A DNA stretch of 40,067 bases, from contig JAIYDP010000328.1 of the NCBI GenBank assembly GCA_027487435.1, positions 1-40,067 on the forward strand. The letters run 5' to 3'. The position numbers and the translations under genes are program-made. This document shows, piece by piece, positions 1-7,280 of the stretch; within the stretch, counting starts at the first letter, position 1; every line of letters begins with the position of its first letter. The stretch is from Verrucomicrobiaceae bacterium (lineage in GTDB: Bacteria; Verrucomicrobiota; Verrucomicrobiia; Verrucomicrobiales; Akkermansiaceae). The notes beneath the pieces were generated by a model. That model ran no database searches, was not told where the DNA came from, and was given only the letters and a program-made list of their open reading frames with translations.

Positions 1-1
1 C

Positions 2-325
2 CATGGACGCCGCACTCCCGTAGAAGATCTCCCGCCCTTCCCTGGTTCCAGCCGCGATGCCGCCATGGAAATGCCCCTCAGCGTCACCGCTGCGCAAATC
101 GATGCCCTGCTCAGGAAAACCAAAGCGCCCCTGCTCGTCGAGCACCACTGCTTCGACATCTTCACCGACCCCACCGGAGAAAAAATCGCCGCCGACCGCA
201 AATCCATGGCCTACCGTTTCCACTATCGCTCCCCCGAGCGCACCCTCAAAGCCGAGGAAGTGGACACCGCCCACCGCGCCATACTCGACCAACTCGTCAC
301 CGCCCTAGGCGTAAAACTCCGCTAA
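2..325 (+). CDS. pheT: Phenylalanine--tRNA ligase beta subunit, C-terminal fragment
   Basis: Only the last 107 codons are in the window; the frame is open at the left edge and stops at TAA 323-325. The fragment matches the ferredoxin-fold anticodon-binding (FDX-ACB) domain that closes bacterial PheT: an FPxxxRD-type opening (FPGSSRDAAM, bases 38-67), then KSMAYRFHYRSPERTL and EEVDTAH near the end. PheT pairs with PheS in the cytoplasmic alpha2-beta2 enzyme that charges tRNA-Phe, and this domain contacts the tRNA. The ATG at 65 is an internal methionine, because the conserved domain begins upstream of it. The rest of the gene and any pheS lie outside the window. The codons favour C at third positions, as in mfd at the other end. 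Confidence 0.87.
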   Translation, partial: HGRRTPVEDLPPFPGSSRDAAMEMPLSVTAAQIDALLRKTKAPLLVEHHCFDIFTDPTGEKIAADRKSMAYRFHYRSPERTLKAEEVDTAHRAILDQLVTALGVKLR

Positions 326-341
326 GCGCCTCCCTTCCTTA

Positions 342-366
342 GAGTCGCAGCATCCAGCTGCGACTC
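342..366 (+). terminator. Perfect 9-bp hairpin downstream of pheT
   Basis: GAGTCGCAG (342-350) and CTGCGACTC (358-366) form a perfect 9-bp stem around a 7-base loop, 16 bases after the pheT stop. No T-tract follows, so this is not a classical intrinsic terminator. It could be a Rho-assisted 3' end, an mRNA-stabilising stem or a dispersed palindrome. Confidence 0.45.
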
Positions 367-378
367 CCCAAAGAAAAT

Positions 379-480
379 CCACCGCACGGTGAAACCATCC
401 CACCGCACGGTGAAACCATCCCACCGCACGGTGAAACCATCCCACCGCACGGTGAAAGCATCCCACCGCACGGCTGAGAG
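379..480. repeat. 21-bp tandem repeat, four full units plus a partial fifth
   Basis: Units begin at 379, 400, 421 and 442, and a truncated one at 463. The first three are identical; the fourth differs by one base. Each carries ACCG-CA-CGGT, a short inverted repeat, followed by GAAACCATC. Because 21 is a multiple of three, the array is open on the minus strand as a seven-residue repeat (GWFHRAV), which I take to be accidental. The array lies 84 bases before the ATG at 564. Its reverse complement shares GGTTTC-CCGTGC with the hairpin at 39790-39804. Confidence 0.9.
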
Positions 481-563
481 AAAATAAATTCATCTTTCCC
501 TAAATCGATGTTTGACACCCGCCTCAAAATTTGCTCTTTTCCCAATCACACAACGCAAGACAC

Positions 564-1295
564 ATGAGCGAAGAAAACCAAAGCCCACCGAATAATCTTA
601 CTTCCAGCATCCCTCTTAAGAAAGAAACCGTTCGGGTTACTTTAAAAGCCAGCGATGTACCCGCAACCGCGCCCGCTGCTGGTGCGCCAACGGTTCCGAA
701 ACCACCAAGTGCTCCAGTCGTATCTGCGGCTCCTACAACTCCACTCGTAGCTCCAGCACCTCCCAGCGCTCCTGCGGCTCCTGCTGCGACCCTACCTCCT
801 GTGGCTCCAACCATGCCCAAACCACCTTCGGCTCCGATGGCTCCAGCGCCAATGCCGACGGTTCCCCTCAAAACTGCCGGACCAGCGACCGCCAGACCTG
901 CTGCGGCACCTACGATCAAGCTGAATACTGCTACGGGGCCGATGATTCCTATGCGCACCGCAGCTCCTACTGCGCCAGGCATGACAACTCCTCCAGGCCA
1001 ACCTACTATCGCCCTTCCCAAGGCGACAATGCCTGCACCCCAACCTACCATCGCTCTACCTAAAGCGACGGTGCAGCTTTCCCCTCCCACCCAACCTCTC
1101 TCCTCAGGCCCGGTTTCCCCTACCCAAATGGCCACATTCAAGAGTGCTGACGATGAAGAAGAATCTTCGTCCTCAGATACGCTCACCACTGTCCTTTCCA
1201 TCTTCGGTTTCATTGCTGCCTGCTGCGTTGTTGCCATTCAATACATGACATCCACCATTTGGACCGAAGGCGTGATCGGCAAGCTGTTCGAATAA
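564..1295 (+). CDS. Pro/Ala-rich protein with one C-terminal membrane segment
   Basis: About 243 residues. The N-terminus is polar and ends in a charged block (IPLKKETVRVTLKA, about residues 17-30). Then come some 160 residues of low-complexity Pro/Ala/Thr sequence with recurring PKPPSAP, PTIALPKAT and PTVP units, an acidic/serine patch (DDEEESSSSD), and one membrane span near the C-terminus (LSIFGFIAACCVVAIQ). The likely topology is a long flexible soluble arm tethered to the membrane. The ATG at 564 is preferred over an in-frame TTG at 531, which adds 11 unremarkable residues. Similar KKETVR-plus-proline-rich proteins are known from Verrucomicrobia, but I know no function. The next gene, 29 bases on, encodes a tiny membrane peptide, so the two may act together. 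Confidence 0.7.
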   Translation: MSEENQSPPNNLTSSIPLKKETVRVTLKASDVPATAPAAGAPTVPKPPSAPVVSAAPTTPLVAPAPPSAPAAPAATLPPVAPTMPKPPSAPMAPAPMPTVPLKTAGPATARPAAAPTIKLNTATGPMIPMRTAAPTAPGMTTPPGQPTIALPKATMPAPQPTIALPKATVQLSPPTQPLSSGPVSPTQMATFKSADDEEESSSSDTLTTVLSIFGFIAACCVVAIQYMTSTIWTEGVIGKLFE

Positions 1296-1324
1296 ATTTT
1301 TCACCAACCATAATTTTCACGACT

Positions 1325-1414
1325 ATGATCCTCAACATCATCAATATCCTTCTTGCGGGCGGTGTTCTTGCCATTGCCATTATGACCACCTTGGTGCCGA
1401 TCACTCCTCAATAA
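1325..1414 (+). CDS. 29-residue membrane peptide
   Basis: ATG 1325 to TAA 1412-1414 encodes 29 residues that are almost entirely hydrophobic (MILNIINILLAGGVLAIAI, then MTTLVPITPQ): one membrane helix with a short polar tail. It lies 29 bases after the Pro/Ala-rich membrane protein and 31 bases before a strong intrinsic terminator, which fits a two-gene transcript. No clear Shine-Dalgarno is visible, as for most genes here. The steady hydrophobicity, the tight spacing and the terminator are the evidence that it is real; the function is unknown. Confidence 0.55.
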   Translation: MILNIINILLAGGVLAIAIMTTLVPITPQ

Positions 1415-1445
1415 CGATCGATCCAACTTGTTCAAAAAAATTCTC

Positions 1446-1476
1446 AAAATGCACTGCTCAACGCAGTGCATTTTTT
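1446..1476 (+). terminator. Intrinsic terminator
   Basis: AAAATGCACTGC (1446-1457) pairs perfectly with GCAGTGCATTTT (1463-1474) around the loop TCAAC, and T residues run from 1471 to 1476. It ends the transcript of the two upstream membrane-protein genes. Confidence 0.9.
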
Positions 1477-1521
1477 ATGGATCTCCATCCTAGCAAATCC
1501 GAAATCGAGTTATTTCAGGCA

Positions 1522-1610
1522 TTATCCCGAGATCCGCAGTAGAGCGCTCGAAACTCGCTGCTAGGTTTTGATTGCTGCAAATGACGGCGTTATCCTTTGG
1601 ATTTTGGAAT
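1522..1610 (+). mobile_element. Element A, copy A4 (MITE-like, internally deleted)
   Basis: The left end CCCGAGATCCGCAGTAGAGC matches the left terminus of the 173-bp copy at 30925, and the right end GGCGTTATCCTTTGGATTTT matches its right terminus. The middle keeps CGCTGCTAGG-TTTGAT and TGCTGCAAATGA but lacks about 80 bases, including the central hairpin. The spacer 1415-1682 otherwise holds only the terminator before it. Confidence 0.55.
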
Positions 1611-1682
1611 GATTCTGAGTTAACAAAAAAATGACTCTTGCCCCACTTGACTTTTCTCGAACTGCATCCAGCTTTATTCCCT

Positions 1683-2000
1683 ATGTCATTACAGATTACT
1701 GAAACAAATTTTCAATCCGAAGTTCTTGAATCCACTGTGCCTGTTCTCGTCGATTTCTGGGCAGAATGGTGCGGCCCCTGCAAAGCGATTGGCCCCGTGC
1801 TCGACAAACTTTCTGAAGAACTCGAAGGCCAAGCCAAAGTCGCCAAAGTCAATGTCGATCAAGCCAAAAACCTCGCGGTGCAATACGGCGTACGCTCGAT
1901 TCCCTTTTTGCTCTTCTTCAAAAACGGCGAAATCAAAGATCAAATTATCGGCGCAAACGTTACCAAAGAACAACTCAAAGCCAAATTGCTCGCTCTGTAA
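1683..2000 (+). CDS. trxA: Thioredoxin
   Basis: A 105-residue single-domain thioredoxin of normal length. The redox motif WCGPC (Cys30, Cys33) follows the canonical PVLVDFWAEW strand, and the cis-proline loop is RSIPF (Pro74). It is a cytoplasmic dithiol carrier that thioredoxin reductase keeps reduced, serving enzymes such as ribonucleotide reductase and methionine sulfoxide reductase. The ATG at 1683 places the start at the usual distance from the motif; an in-frame alternative start at 1638 would add 15 residues absent from the family. The gene is monocistronic: element A copy A4 lies upstream and a strong terminator 22 bases downstream. Confidence 0.95.
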   Translation: MSLQITETNFQSEVLESTVPVLVDFWAEWCGPCKAIGPVLDKLSEELEGQAKVAKVNVDQAKNLAVQYGVRSIPFLLFFKNGEIKDQIIGANVTKEQLKAKLLAL

Positions 2001-2022
2001 GCTGGCCTTTCGCTCCAACAAC

Positions 2023-2059
2023 AAAAAAACCGACCCACCAAAAGTGCGTCGGTTTTTTT
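2023..2059. terminator. Bidirectional intrinsic terminator between trxA and the NTF2-like gene
   Basis: AAAAAAACCGAC (2023-2034) pairs with GTCGGTTTTTTT (2048-2059), and CAC/GTG extends the stem inside the loop. The A-tract on one side and T-tract on the other let it work on both strands, which suits the convergent genes it separates. Confidence 0.9.
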
Positions 2060-2095
2060 GCAAAATGAAGAGCTAAGAAAAAACTCAAGAAGGCA

Positions 2096-2677
2096 TCAGG
2101 AACTACGACGCTTGATGAGCCACACGATGACGGAGCCGAGCAAACCAGCTACAACAGCATACGTCCAGTTGCTGACGCGATTTTTCATACGGATGAAGGG
2201 ATTGTCGAGCGGATCAATGGACACATGCATCCGAATGCCGATCCACTGACCAGCCTTTTTTTCTAACACGGCTGTCCACTTGCTTTGGTAGTTGATTTGC
2301 TTGCCATTGCCAAATACTACGCTTTCGTCACTCATGCCATGGGCAATGGCGATATCGCCGCGAAATTCTGTAGCATCGGGATGCAATCTAACAGAATAAG
2401 AACTCCCCGCGCCGAGCTTGGTTTTGATTTCATCGTAATATTTCTGCATGGCATCGAGCCCTACGAGTTCATGACCGGTCATGAAAACGGCACTTGCTGC
2501 GGGAGAAACCGATTCTCGTAACGACGAAAAATCCCCCTGGTTGATGGCGGATTCGTATTTTGCTGCGAGAGCACGCAAGGCCTGCTTGTCAGCAGCAAGC
2601 GCATCCGGTTCCGTAACCTGTGCCATGGAGGAGGATACCAGAACGGCAGATAACATGATAAAACAATATTTTTTCAT
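2096..2677 (-). CDS. Secreted NTF2-like (DUF4440/SnoaL-type) protein with C-terminal membrane anchor
   Basis: About 193 residues. A signal peptide (MKKYCFIMLSAVLVSSSMAQ) is followed by a cone-shaped NTF2-like domain: an N-terminal helix (LRALAAKYESAINQGDF), LVGLDAMQKYYDEIK, and strands through WTAVLEKKAGQWIGIRMH. A membrane helix (TYAVVAGLLGSVIVWLI) with a basic KRRSS tail closes the protein, so the domain should sit outside the cytoplasmic membrane. The ATG at 2677 is chosen because the signal peptide begins there; an in-frame TTG adds four residues. This fold binds small molecules or has weak isomerase activity in many families, and I cannot name a substrate. The gene is convergent with trxA. 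Confidence 0.65.
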   Translation of the reverse strand: MKKYCFIMLSAVLVSSSMAQVTEPDALAADKQALRALAAKYESAINQGDFSSLRESVSPAASAVFMTGHELVGLDAMQKYYDEIKTKLGAGSSYSVRLHPDATEFRGDIAIAHGMSDESVVFGNGKQINYQSKWTAVLEKKAGQWIGIRMHVSIDPLDNPFIRMKNRVSNWTYAVVAGLLGSVIVWLIKRRSS

Positions 2678-2705
2678 AGAATTATGCAATCAGGGAAATG
2701 GCAAT

Positions 2706-2780
2706 GAGCAAGTTTATTTGTTGGAGTGCGCTGCGATTTTCGCACGTCATCCTCCTTACCATGTAGAAAATGGCTGCAAC
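2706..2780. repeat. Element C, copy 1
   Basis: About 75 bases closely resemble 7400-7472 in the same orientation. The best block is CGATTTT(C/T)GCACGTC(A/G)TC followed by CTCCTT and GAAAATGG(C/G)(T/G)GCAAC. Copy 1 lies between the NTF2-like gene and the remnants upstream. In one minus-strand frame both copies read VAAIF, RR, TC and NR, so the repeat may descend from a gene fragment. I see no clear terminal inverted repeats. Confidence 0.55.
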
Positions 2781-2860
2781 ATCGATTGCCCACGGGCAAC
2801 GCCATGAGTCTATCTCCCCCCAAAACAAAGAACCATGAATGGGCGATCCAAAGAAGGTGA

Positions 2861-3076
2861 TATGCGACAAGGTGCGGTAGGAGTACCAAGATGCCAATCC
2901 CAATCCTAGTGGAACAAAAGCACAGCTTCGCACATCTCGAATTGATCGAAACGAAGCGCAATCAAGCAACCGCTAAGCACAGCGCCCTCAAAGACCTCTT
3001 CCGCCCCCTCCTACACGAACTGATGACCACGAACCCTATACTGCCGCGCATCAAGTTTTGTGGGCAAAACTTCTAG
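2861..3076 (+). pseudogene. Remnant of a type I restriction specificity subunit (HsdS) C-terminus
   Basis: After an in-frame TGA at 2858-2860 the frame is open to TAG 3074-3076. Its centre reads LELIETKRNQATAKHSALKD and then LFRPLLHELMT (about 2930-3023). That is the ending I know from HsdS proteins: a coiled-coil helix and then AL-x-x-LF-x-x-LLH-x-LMT. The DNA-recognition domains are missing, no hsdM or hsdR is near, and element B starts at 3037, where HsdS would finish its last strand. I read this as a scar of a lost restriction system cut by the element. The identification rests on motif memory over about 35 residues. Confidence 0.42.
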
Positions 3077-3163
3077 AACTATTGAAACAGGCGGGACGCC
3101 CGTTTGCCGAGACAGGCTGGAAGCAATGTCTTCCTATCACAAAGCCTGATGACGCGAGGTATA
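3037..3163 (+). mobile_element. Element B, copy B1 (MITE-like)
   Basis: This 127-bp element begins TATACTGCCGCGCATCAAG and its right end, read in reverse, is TATACCTCGCGTCATCAGG; both then continue into TTTGTG, giving terminal inverted repeats of about 27 bp. The interior carries GGCGGGACGCCCGTTTGCCG and AGACAGGCTGGAAGCA. A second copy lies in opposite orientation at 39615-39775. It codes for no transposase. Confidence 0.6.
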
Positions 3164-3363
3164 ACAACCGATTTTACAGATTTCTCCATTCTGTTCTATT
3201 CGGCTGATATAACGAGTGAGCGTGATCGCTATGAGTCGATGCGCTTGCTAGGTCGAATCCATTTCTCTAACTTCATCGCCCTGTCTGCGCCTGAATGGAA
3301 GATTCTTGAATTCATGACAATTCCATGACAAAAGAGACCAGCAGACTTGCTATGATGGCGCCG
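3164..3363. other. Non-coding spacer before the ankyrin gene
   Basis: With element B and the HsdS remnant this makes a stretch of almost 700 bases without an intact gene. A plus-strand frame runs through 3104-3328, but it begins inside element B, has no recognisable domain and no sensible start. I see no convincing promoter. Confidence 0.5.
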
Positions 3364-4983
3364 ATGAAAACGAACCGATTGATATTACATTCTTTGATGG
3401 CGAGCATCCTGACACTGCCGATTCTGGCACAGGAAAAATCGATGAGCGATGGATTGCGCGATGCGCTTTACCTTGAGGAAGTGAAACGCGATCCCGCAGC
3501 CGCGGCGAGTGCGTATGAGTCATTGCTCGATGGCTATGCGCAGCAGCAACAATTCGCCGCCACGGCATTGTTTCGCCTGGCCGAAATCCGCAGGGCCGAA
3601 GGGCGCAAGGACGAAGCGATCGCGCTTTACCAGCGGCTCATCGCCCAATTCCCGAACGCCGATGTGAAAACAAAGCTCGCGAAAGAAAACCTCGCGGCAT
3701 TGGGTGCAAAAATGCCTGAGGCTGGTGATCCTGTAGTCGATCAAGAGGCGTTGGAGTTTCAACGTTTGAAATCGATGCACGAAAGCAGTCCGGATCTCGT
3801 AGATCATAAGACACTAGAAGCTGCTGTTAAAAATGGTTATCTTCGCAGTGTGGAGTGGCTCATGAAGGATCTTCGAGTCCAAGACGTGAATAAAACAGCG
3901 CTGCGGACTGCTGCGGGTATGGGCAATGCCAAGATGACAGCACTGTTGATCGAATTGTTGGGTGAAGCCAGTAAAGAGCAGTTGCCCGCCGCACTTTCCA
4001 GCGCGAGTTCGAAAGGTTATCTCCAAATCACACGCATCCTCCTAGCTGCTGGTGCCAATCCCAATGAGGCGTATGAAGTAGCGAAGGTAGAAACTGATGA
4101 CGATAGCTTTTCCCTATTGGGCGGTTGCCCACTCGTGGTAGCATTTAATAATGATCATTACGAAGTGGCTGATCTTTTGCTGGAATCAGGAGCAAATCCG
4201 AACAGCGTAGAGGGTGAAGAGCGAGTCACTCCTCTTGCTGCGCTGATTGTCTCGAAGCATAAGTCGAAAGGGGCATATCTTGAAAAGTTGATCGCGCGCG
4301 GAGCTAATATCCAGACTACCATTAATATTCCCAATAATCTTTTTAGTGATAACATGAGAGTGAACAATCTTTTGTCTTTGGCGCTGGTTGCAGGCGATGA
4401 CCATGTCGCCTCAACGTTACTTGCAAAAGGTATCAAAAAAGATCGGACTGATCTATTTGCCTGCATTCGGTACTTTTCTGAAAACCAGATTACGGTGGCT
4501 GAGTTGTTGATCAAAGCGGGAGTTGATCCGAACTCCAAGGTTCATGGTGGGCTTTCTCTGCTGGCTTTGGCTTACGAGCGGGAACATAGGAACCTGGTGA
4601 AACTTTTACTCGAAAAGGGTGCGAATCCCAACGTTGAGGCAGAACTCGGAGAAGATTCTGATGAAAATATTCCCAACCTCACGCAAAAAGCGCTTTATGC
4701 CGGAGAGGTAGAGGATTTGCTGATGTTTCTCCATGCAGGAGGCGACCCAGGACCGCAACCAAAGCTCGATTACGCATTCAATAAGGACTATACTCGAAAT
4801 AAAATCGAAACCCCGCTGAGTGCTGTGAAAACACTTGTCGAAAAGGGCTTTGTGCCCAGCTCTGAATGGCGGAGAAGGAATTTTGAGGGAGCATCAAACG
4901 AAGTGATAGCCTACTTCAACGAACGCTTTCCTGCAGAGAAACCAAAGGCGGAGGAGAAGCCGAGACTAGATCCGTTTGAGTGA
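3364..4983 (+). CDS. Secreted protein with TPR-like N-terminus and ankyrin repeats
   Basis: About 539 residues. A signal peptide (MKTNRLILHSLMASILTLPI, then LAQ) leads into a helical TPR-like segment resembling YbgF/Tol-Pal proteins (RLAEIRRAEGRKDEAIALYQ, about residues 75-95). The rest is ankyrin repeats, recognisable by recurring helix-turn blocks such as ILLAAGANPNEA, LLLESGANPN, LLIKAGVDPN and LLLEKGANPN. This is a periplasmic or surface protein-binding scaffold; the partner is unknown. The ATG at 3364 is chosen because the signal peptide starts there; in-frame starts at 3325 and 3352 are possible. Its TGA ends one base before the sensor kinase ATG at 4985, so the two are cotranscribed. 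It may therefore be an accessory to that kinase's extracytoplasmic domain (inference). Confidence 0.75.
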   Translation: MKTNRLILHSLMASILTLPILAQEKSMSDGLRDALYLEEVKRDPAAAASAYESLLDGYAQQQQFAATALFRLAEIRRAEGRKDEAIALYQRLIAQFPNADVKTKLAKENLAALGAKMPEAGDPVVDQEALEFQRLKSMHESSPDLVDHKTLEAAVKNGYLRSVEWLMKDLRVQDVNKTALRTAAGMGNAKMTALLIELLGEASKEQLPAALSSASSKGYLQITRILLAAGANPNEAYEVAKVETDDDSFSLLGGCPLVVAFNNDHYEVADLLLESGANPNSVEGEERVTPLAALIVSKHKSKGAYLEKLIARGANIQTTINIPNNLFSDNMRVNNLLSLALVAGDDHVASTLLAKGIKKDRTDLFACIRYFSENQITVAELLIKAGVDPNSKVHGGLSLLALAYEREHRNLVKLLLEKGANPNVEAELGEDSDENIPNLTQKALYAGEVEDLLMFLHAGGDPGPQPKLDYAFNKDYTRNKIETPLSAVKTLVEKGFVPSSEWRRRNFEGASNEVIAYFNERFPAEKPKAEEKPRLDPFE

Positions 4984-4984
4984 T

Positions 4985-6574
4985 ATGCGCCGTTTTTTTC
5001 GATCTCCTGCGGTGCTCACTGTCGCGATGCTCTTGCCACTCGGCGTGATGGCGGTGCTCTCGTGGATGGGCATGCGGGCGCAGGTGCGGGCGGCTTGGGT
5101 TTCGGCACGGGAGGAAGTGCAGGAGCTGGGGAAAGCAGTGGCTGCGGATTTGGCGGAGGAATTGGATAAGTCGCTCATGCCAGCGCAGATATTTCCTGAT
5201 CCTCCCCTGCCGGGAACCGCCTCGCCGAAAGATGAGATCTTGAACGGAAAAGACCTTGCCGCGTTGCGAGCACTGCGCGAAGACCGGGAAGCCGGGATTT
5301 CATCGGCAGGGTTGCCGCGTCAGGTGTTGGCGGGATTCCGGGTGATGGAACTGGGAGGCGATGGTAATGACGGCCACCGATTGCTCGAGTTGGCGATGGG
5401 CGATACTCCCTCCGTGCTCTCAAGCCTTGCGGTGGAAAAATTTGGCGGTGAGGTTATGATCGAAGCGTGGAAACAAGAGGATGCCGCGCGCGCGCTGTTT
5501 CGCAAACTTCCGGACGTGGGCGCCAAAGGCCTCTGGACGGCAAACGCAGAAGTGGTGTGGCTCCGCAACGACGGAGCTTTGCTGCGATTTTTGCCTGCGA
5601 ATCTGTTAGAGGAAGAGAGGCAGATTTCACTGGCGCGTTTGCCGAAGTGGGCGGGGTTGCGATTGGTGGCGGGCGGGCATTTCTACGGCGATGCGTGTGG
5701 GGAGGTATTGCAATCGATCCGTGTGCCATTTACCGAGGATTTGCGCATGGAAATCGTCGCCGCGAAGCCCGAGTGGATCGATGCGGAAGCTCGGCGGCAG
5801 GGGCGGTGGTCGATGGCGGTTCTAGGCTGCGCCCTGCTCGTCTGTGGTGCTGCGGTGATCATGATGCAACACGCGCTGCGGCGGGAGCGACAACTCTCCG
5901 AAATGAAAAGCCAGTTTGTGGCGAGCGTGTCGCATGAATTGCGCGCGCCGGTGGCATCGATTCGACTGATGGCAGAGGGACTGGAGGCGGGCAAGGTCGA
6001 GAGCGGTATGGTTGGTGATTTTCATCGCTTGATCGCCCGCGAAAGTGCGCGACTCTCCACCTTGGTGATGAATGTGTTAGATCACTCGCGCATCGAACAA
6101 GGGAAAAAAATCTGGCGCATGAAGCTCCATGAGGTGAGCGCTCTCTGCGAGGAAAGCATCAGCGTGATGAAACCATTGGCACAAGAAAAAGACATCGTGC
6201 TGGAAGCTGATCTTGATGCCGTGGAAGCGGTGGTGGATGCGGATGCGGTGCAGCAAGCCCTGGTGAATCTGCTCGACAATGCGATCAAGTTTTCTCCGAA
6301 ACATGCGACGGTTCTGGTAAAGCTGCTGCTGCGGGAAAGCAGCGTGGAGGTATCGGTCACCGATTCCGGACCAGGTGTACCAGATGCCGAAAAGGCGATG
6401 ATTTTTGAGAGGTTTTATCGATCCGGTAACGAACTCCGCCGCGAGACGCAGGGCACGGGGATAGGATTGAGCTTGGTGAAATCCATCGCCGAGGCACATG
6501 GTGGTTCCGTGCGGGTGGAAACCTCGCCGCAGGGTGGTAGCGTCTTTATTCTCACATTTCCCCATAAGCGATGA
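4985..6574 (+). CDS. Membrane sensor histidine kinase
   Basis: 529 residues. One N-terminal membrane helix (LTVAMLLPLGVMAVLSWMGM), a periplasmic region of about 240 residues with no domain I recognise, and a second helix (about residues 274-296). Then the HisKA phosphoacceptor VSHELRAP (His317) and a full HATPase_c domain: N box LVNLLDNAIKFSP, G1 DSGPGVP, F box IFERFYR, G2 GTGIGLSLVK. It should autophosphorylate and pass phosphate to the regulator encoded next, whose ATG overlaps its stop (ATGA, 6571-6574). The start is ATG 4985, one base after the ankyrin gene; a TTG at 4976 would overlap that gene. The ankyrin partner is a candidate for signal input. Confidence 0.92.
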   Translation: MRRFFRSPAVLTVAMLLPLGVMAVLSWMGMRAQVRAAWVSAREEVQELGKAVAADLAEELDKSLMPAQIFPDPPLPGTASPKDEILNGKDLAALRALREDREAGISSAGLPRQVLAGFRVMELGGDGNDGHRLLELAMGDTPSVLSSLAVEKFGGEVMIEAWKQEDAARALFRKLPDVGAKGLWTANAEVVWLRNDGALLRFLPANLLEEERQISLARLPKWAGLRLVAGGHFYGDACGEVLQSIRVPFTEDLRMEIVAAKPEWIDAEARRQGRWSMAVLGCALLVCGAAVIMMQHALRRERQLSEMKSQFVASVSHELRAPVASIRLMAEGLEAGKVESGMVGDFHRLIARESARLSTLVMNVLDHSRIEQGKKIWRMKLHEVSALCEESISVMKPLAQEKDIVLEADLDAVEAVVDADAVQQALVNLLDNAIKFSPKHATVLVKLLLRESSVEVSVTDSGPGVPDAEKAMIFERFYRSGNELRRETQGTGIGLSLVKSIAEAHGGSVRVETSPQGGSVFILTFPHKR

Positions 6575-7245
6575 GACTTCTCGTGATCGAAGATGAATTG
6601 CCCATGCGCATCGCCTTGGTGGAGATGCTCAAGGCGGAGGACTATCGCGTGATGAGCGCGGCGGATGGCATCGCGGGGCTGGAGTTGGCGTGCACGGAAA
6701 CCTTCGATCTGGTGCTGCTCGATGTGATGATGCCAGGGCTGGATGGCTTTGCGGTGTGCAAGGAACTGCGCAGGCGTGGTCGGGATGTTCCGGTGCTGAT
6801 GTTGACGGCAAAAGGGAGGGTGGATGATCGTGTCGAAGGGCTCGATTGCGGGGCGGACGATTATTTGGTGAAGCCCTTCAGCCTGCGCGAGCTGTTGGCT
6901 CGGGTGCGTGCGCTGACGCGTCGCAAGCAGCGCGATGTGGTGAGCGATAACGAATTGATTCTCGGCAGCATCGTGGTCGATTTCACCAATCGAACCTTGC
7001 GACGCGGTGAGCAGACGATGGATTTATCGGAAAAAGAACTGGGCATGTTGCGGCTCCTAGCGGCTCACCGCGGCGAGACAGTGAGCCGTGATACGTTTCT
7101 CGATGTGGTCTGGTGCTATCACTCGTACCCGACCGCCAGAACGGTGGATAATTTCATCTCTTCTTTGCGGGCGAAGATCGAAGATGATCCCGCCCAGCCT
7201 CAGCATTTGCTTACCGTGCGCGGTGTGGGATATCGGCTGGTGTGA
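6571..7245 (+). CDS. OmpR/PhoB-family response regulator
   Basis: 224 residues. The receiver domain has the acidic pair in VIEDE, the phosphoacceptor Asp51 in LLDVMMPGLDGF, Thr in LMLTAKGR and Lys in LVKPF. The C-terminal winged helix is complete, with the recognition helix in ARTVDNFISSLRAKIEDDP and the ending VRGVGYRLV. It is cotranscribed with its kinase through an ATGA overlap. Regulators of this family bind direct repeats as head-to-tail dimers. Possible targets are the CGATCATT direct repeat before the ten-gene cluster (18273-18294) or the 40-bp palindrome series just downstream, but nothing in the sequence proves either link. Confidence 0.94.
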   Translation: MRLLVIEDELPMRIALVEMLKAEDYRVMSAADGIAGLELACTETFDLVLLDVMMPGLDGFAVCKELRRRGRDVPVLMLTAKGRVDDRVEGLDCGADDYLVKPFSLRELLARVRALTRRKQRDVVSDNELILGSIVVDFTNRTLRRGEQTMDLSEKELGMLRLLAAHRGETVSRDTFLDVVWCYHSYPTARTVDNFISSLRAKIEDDPAQPQHLLTVRGVGYRLV

Positions 7246-7280
7246 GCGCGTCGTGTTCAGATGATTTATTTTCCATTTAA

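Noticed and set aside
305..545. Two minus-strand frames with seven-residue repeats (GWFHRAV / GGMVSPC)
   Set aside because: They are translations of the 21-bp tandem array, have no conserved ends and overlap the pheT 3' end; the array is better described as a DNA repeat.
524..1237. 237-codon Gly/Val/Ala-rich minus-strand frame
   Set aside because: Exact antisense shadow of the Pro/Ala-rich gene; its low complexity mirrors the proline codons.
2682..2969. Minus-strand frames encoding a hydrophobic stretch (LGLGLASWYSYRTL, then AIDVAAIFYM)
   Set aside because: Begins with TTG, overlaps the HsdS-like remnant antisense and runs through element C. It might be a remnant of a small membrane-protein gene but cannot be supported as one.
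3104..3328. 74-codon plus-strand frame
   Set aside because: Starts inside element B and a similar translation occurs in the other copy; the remainder has no recognisable feature.
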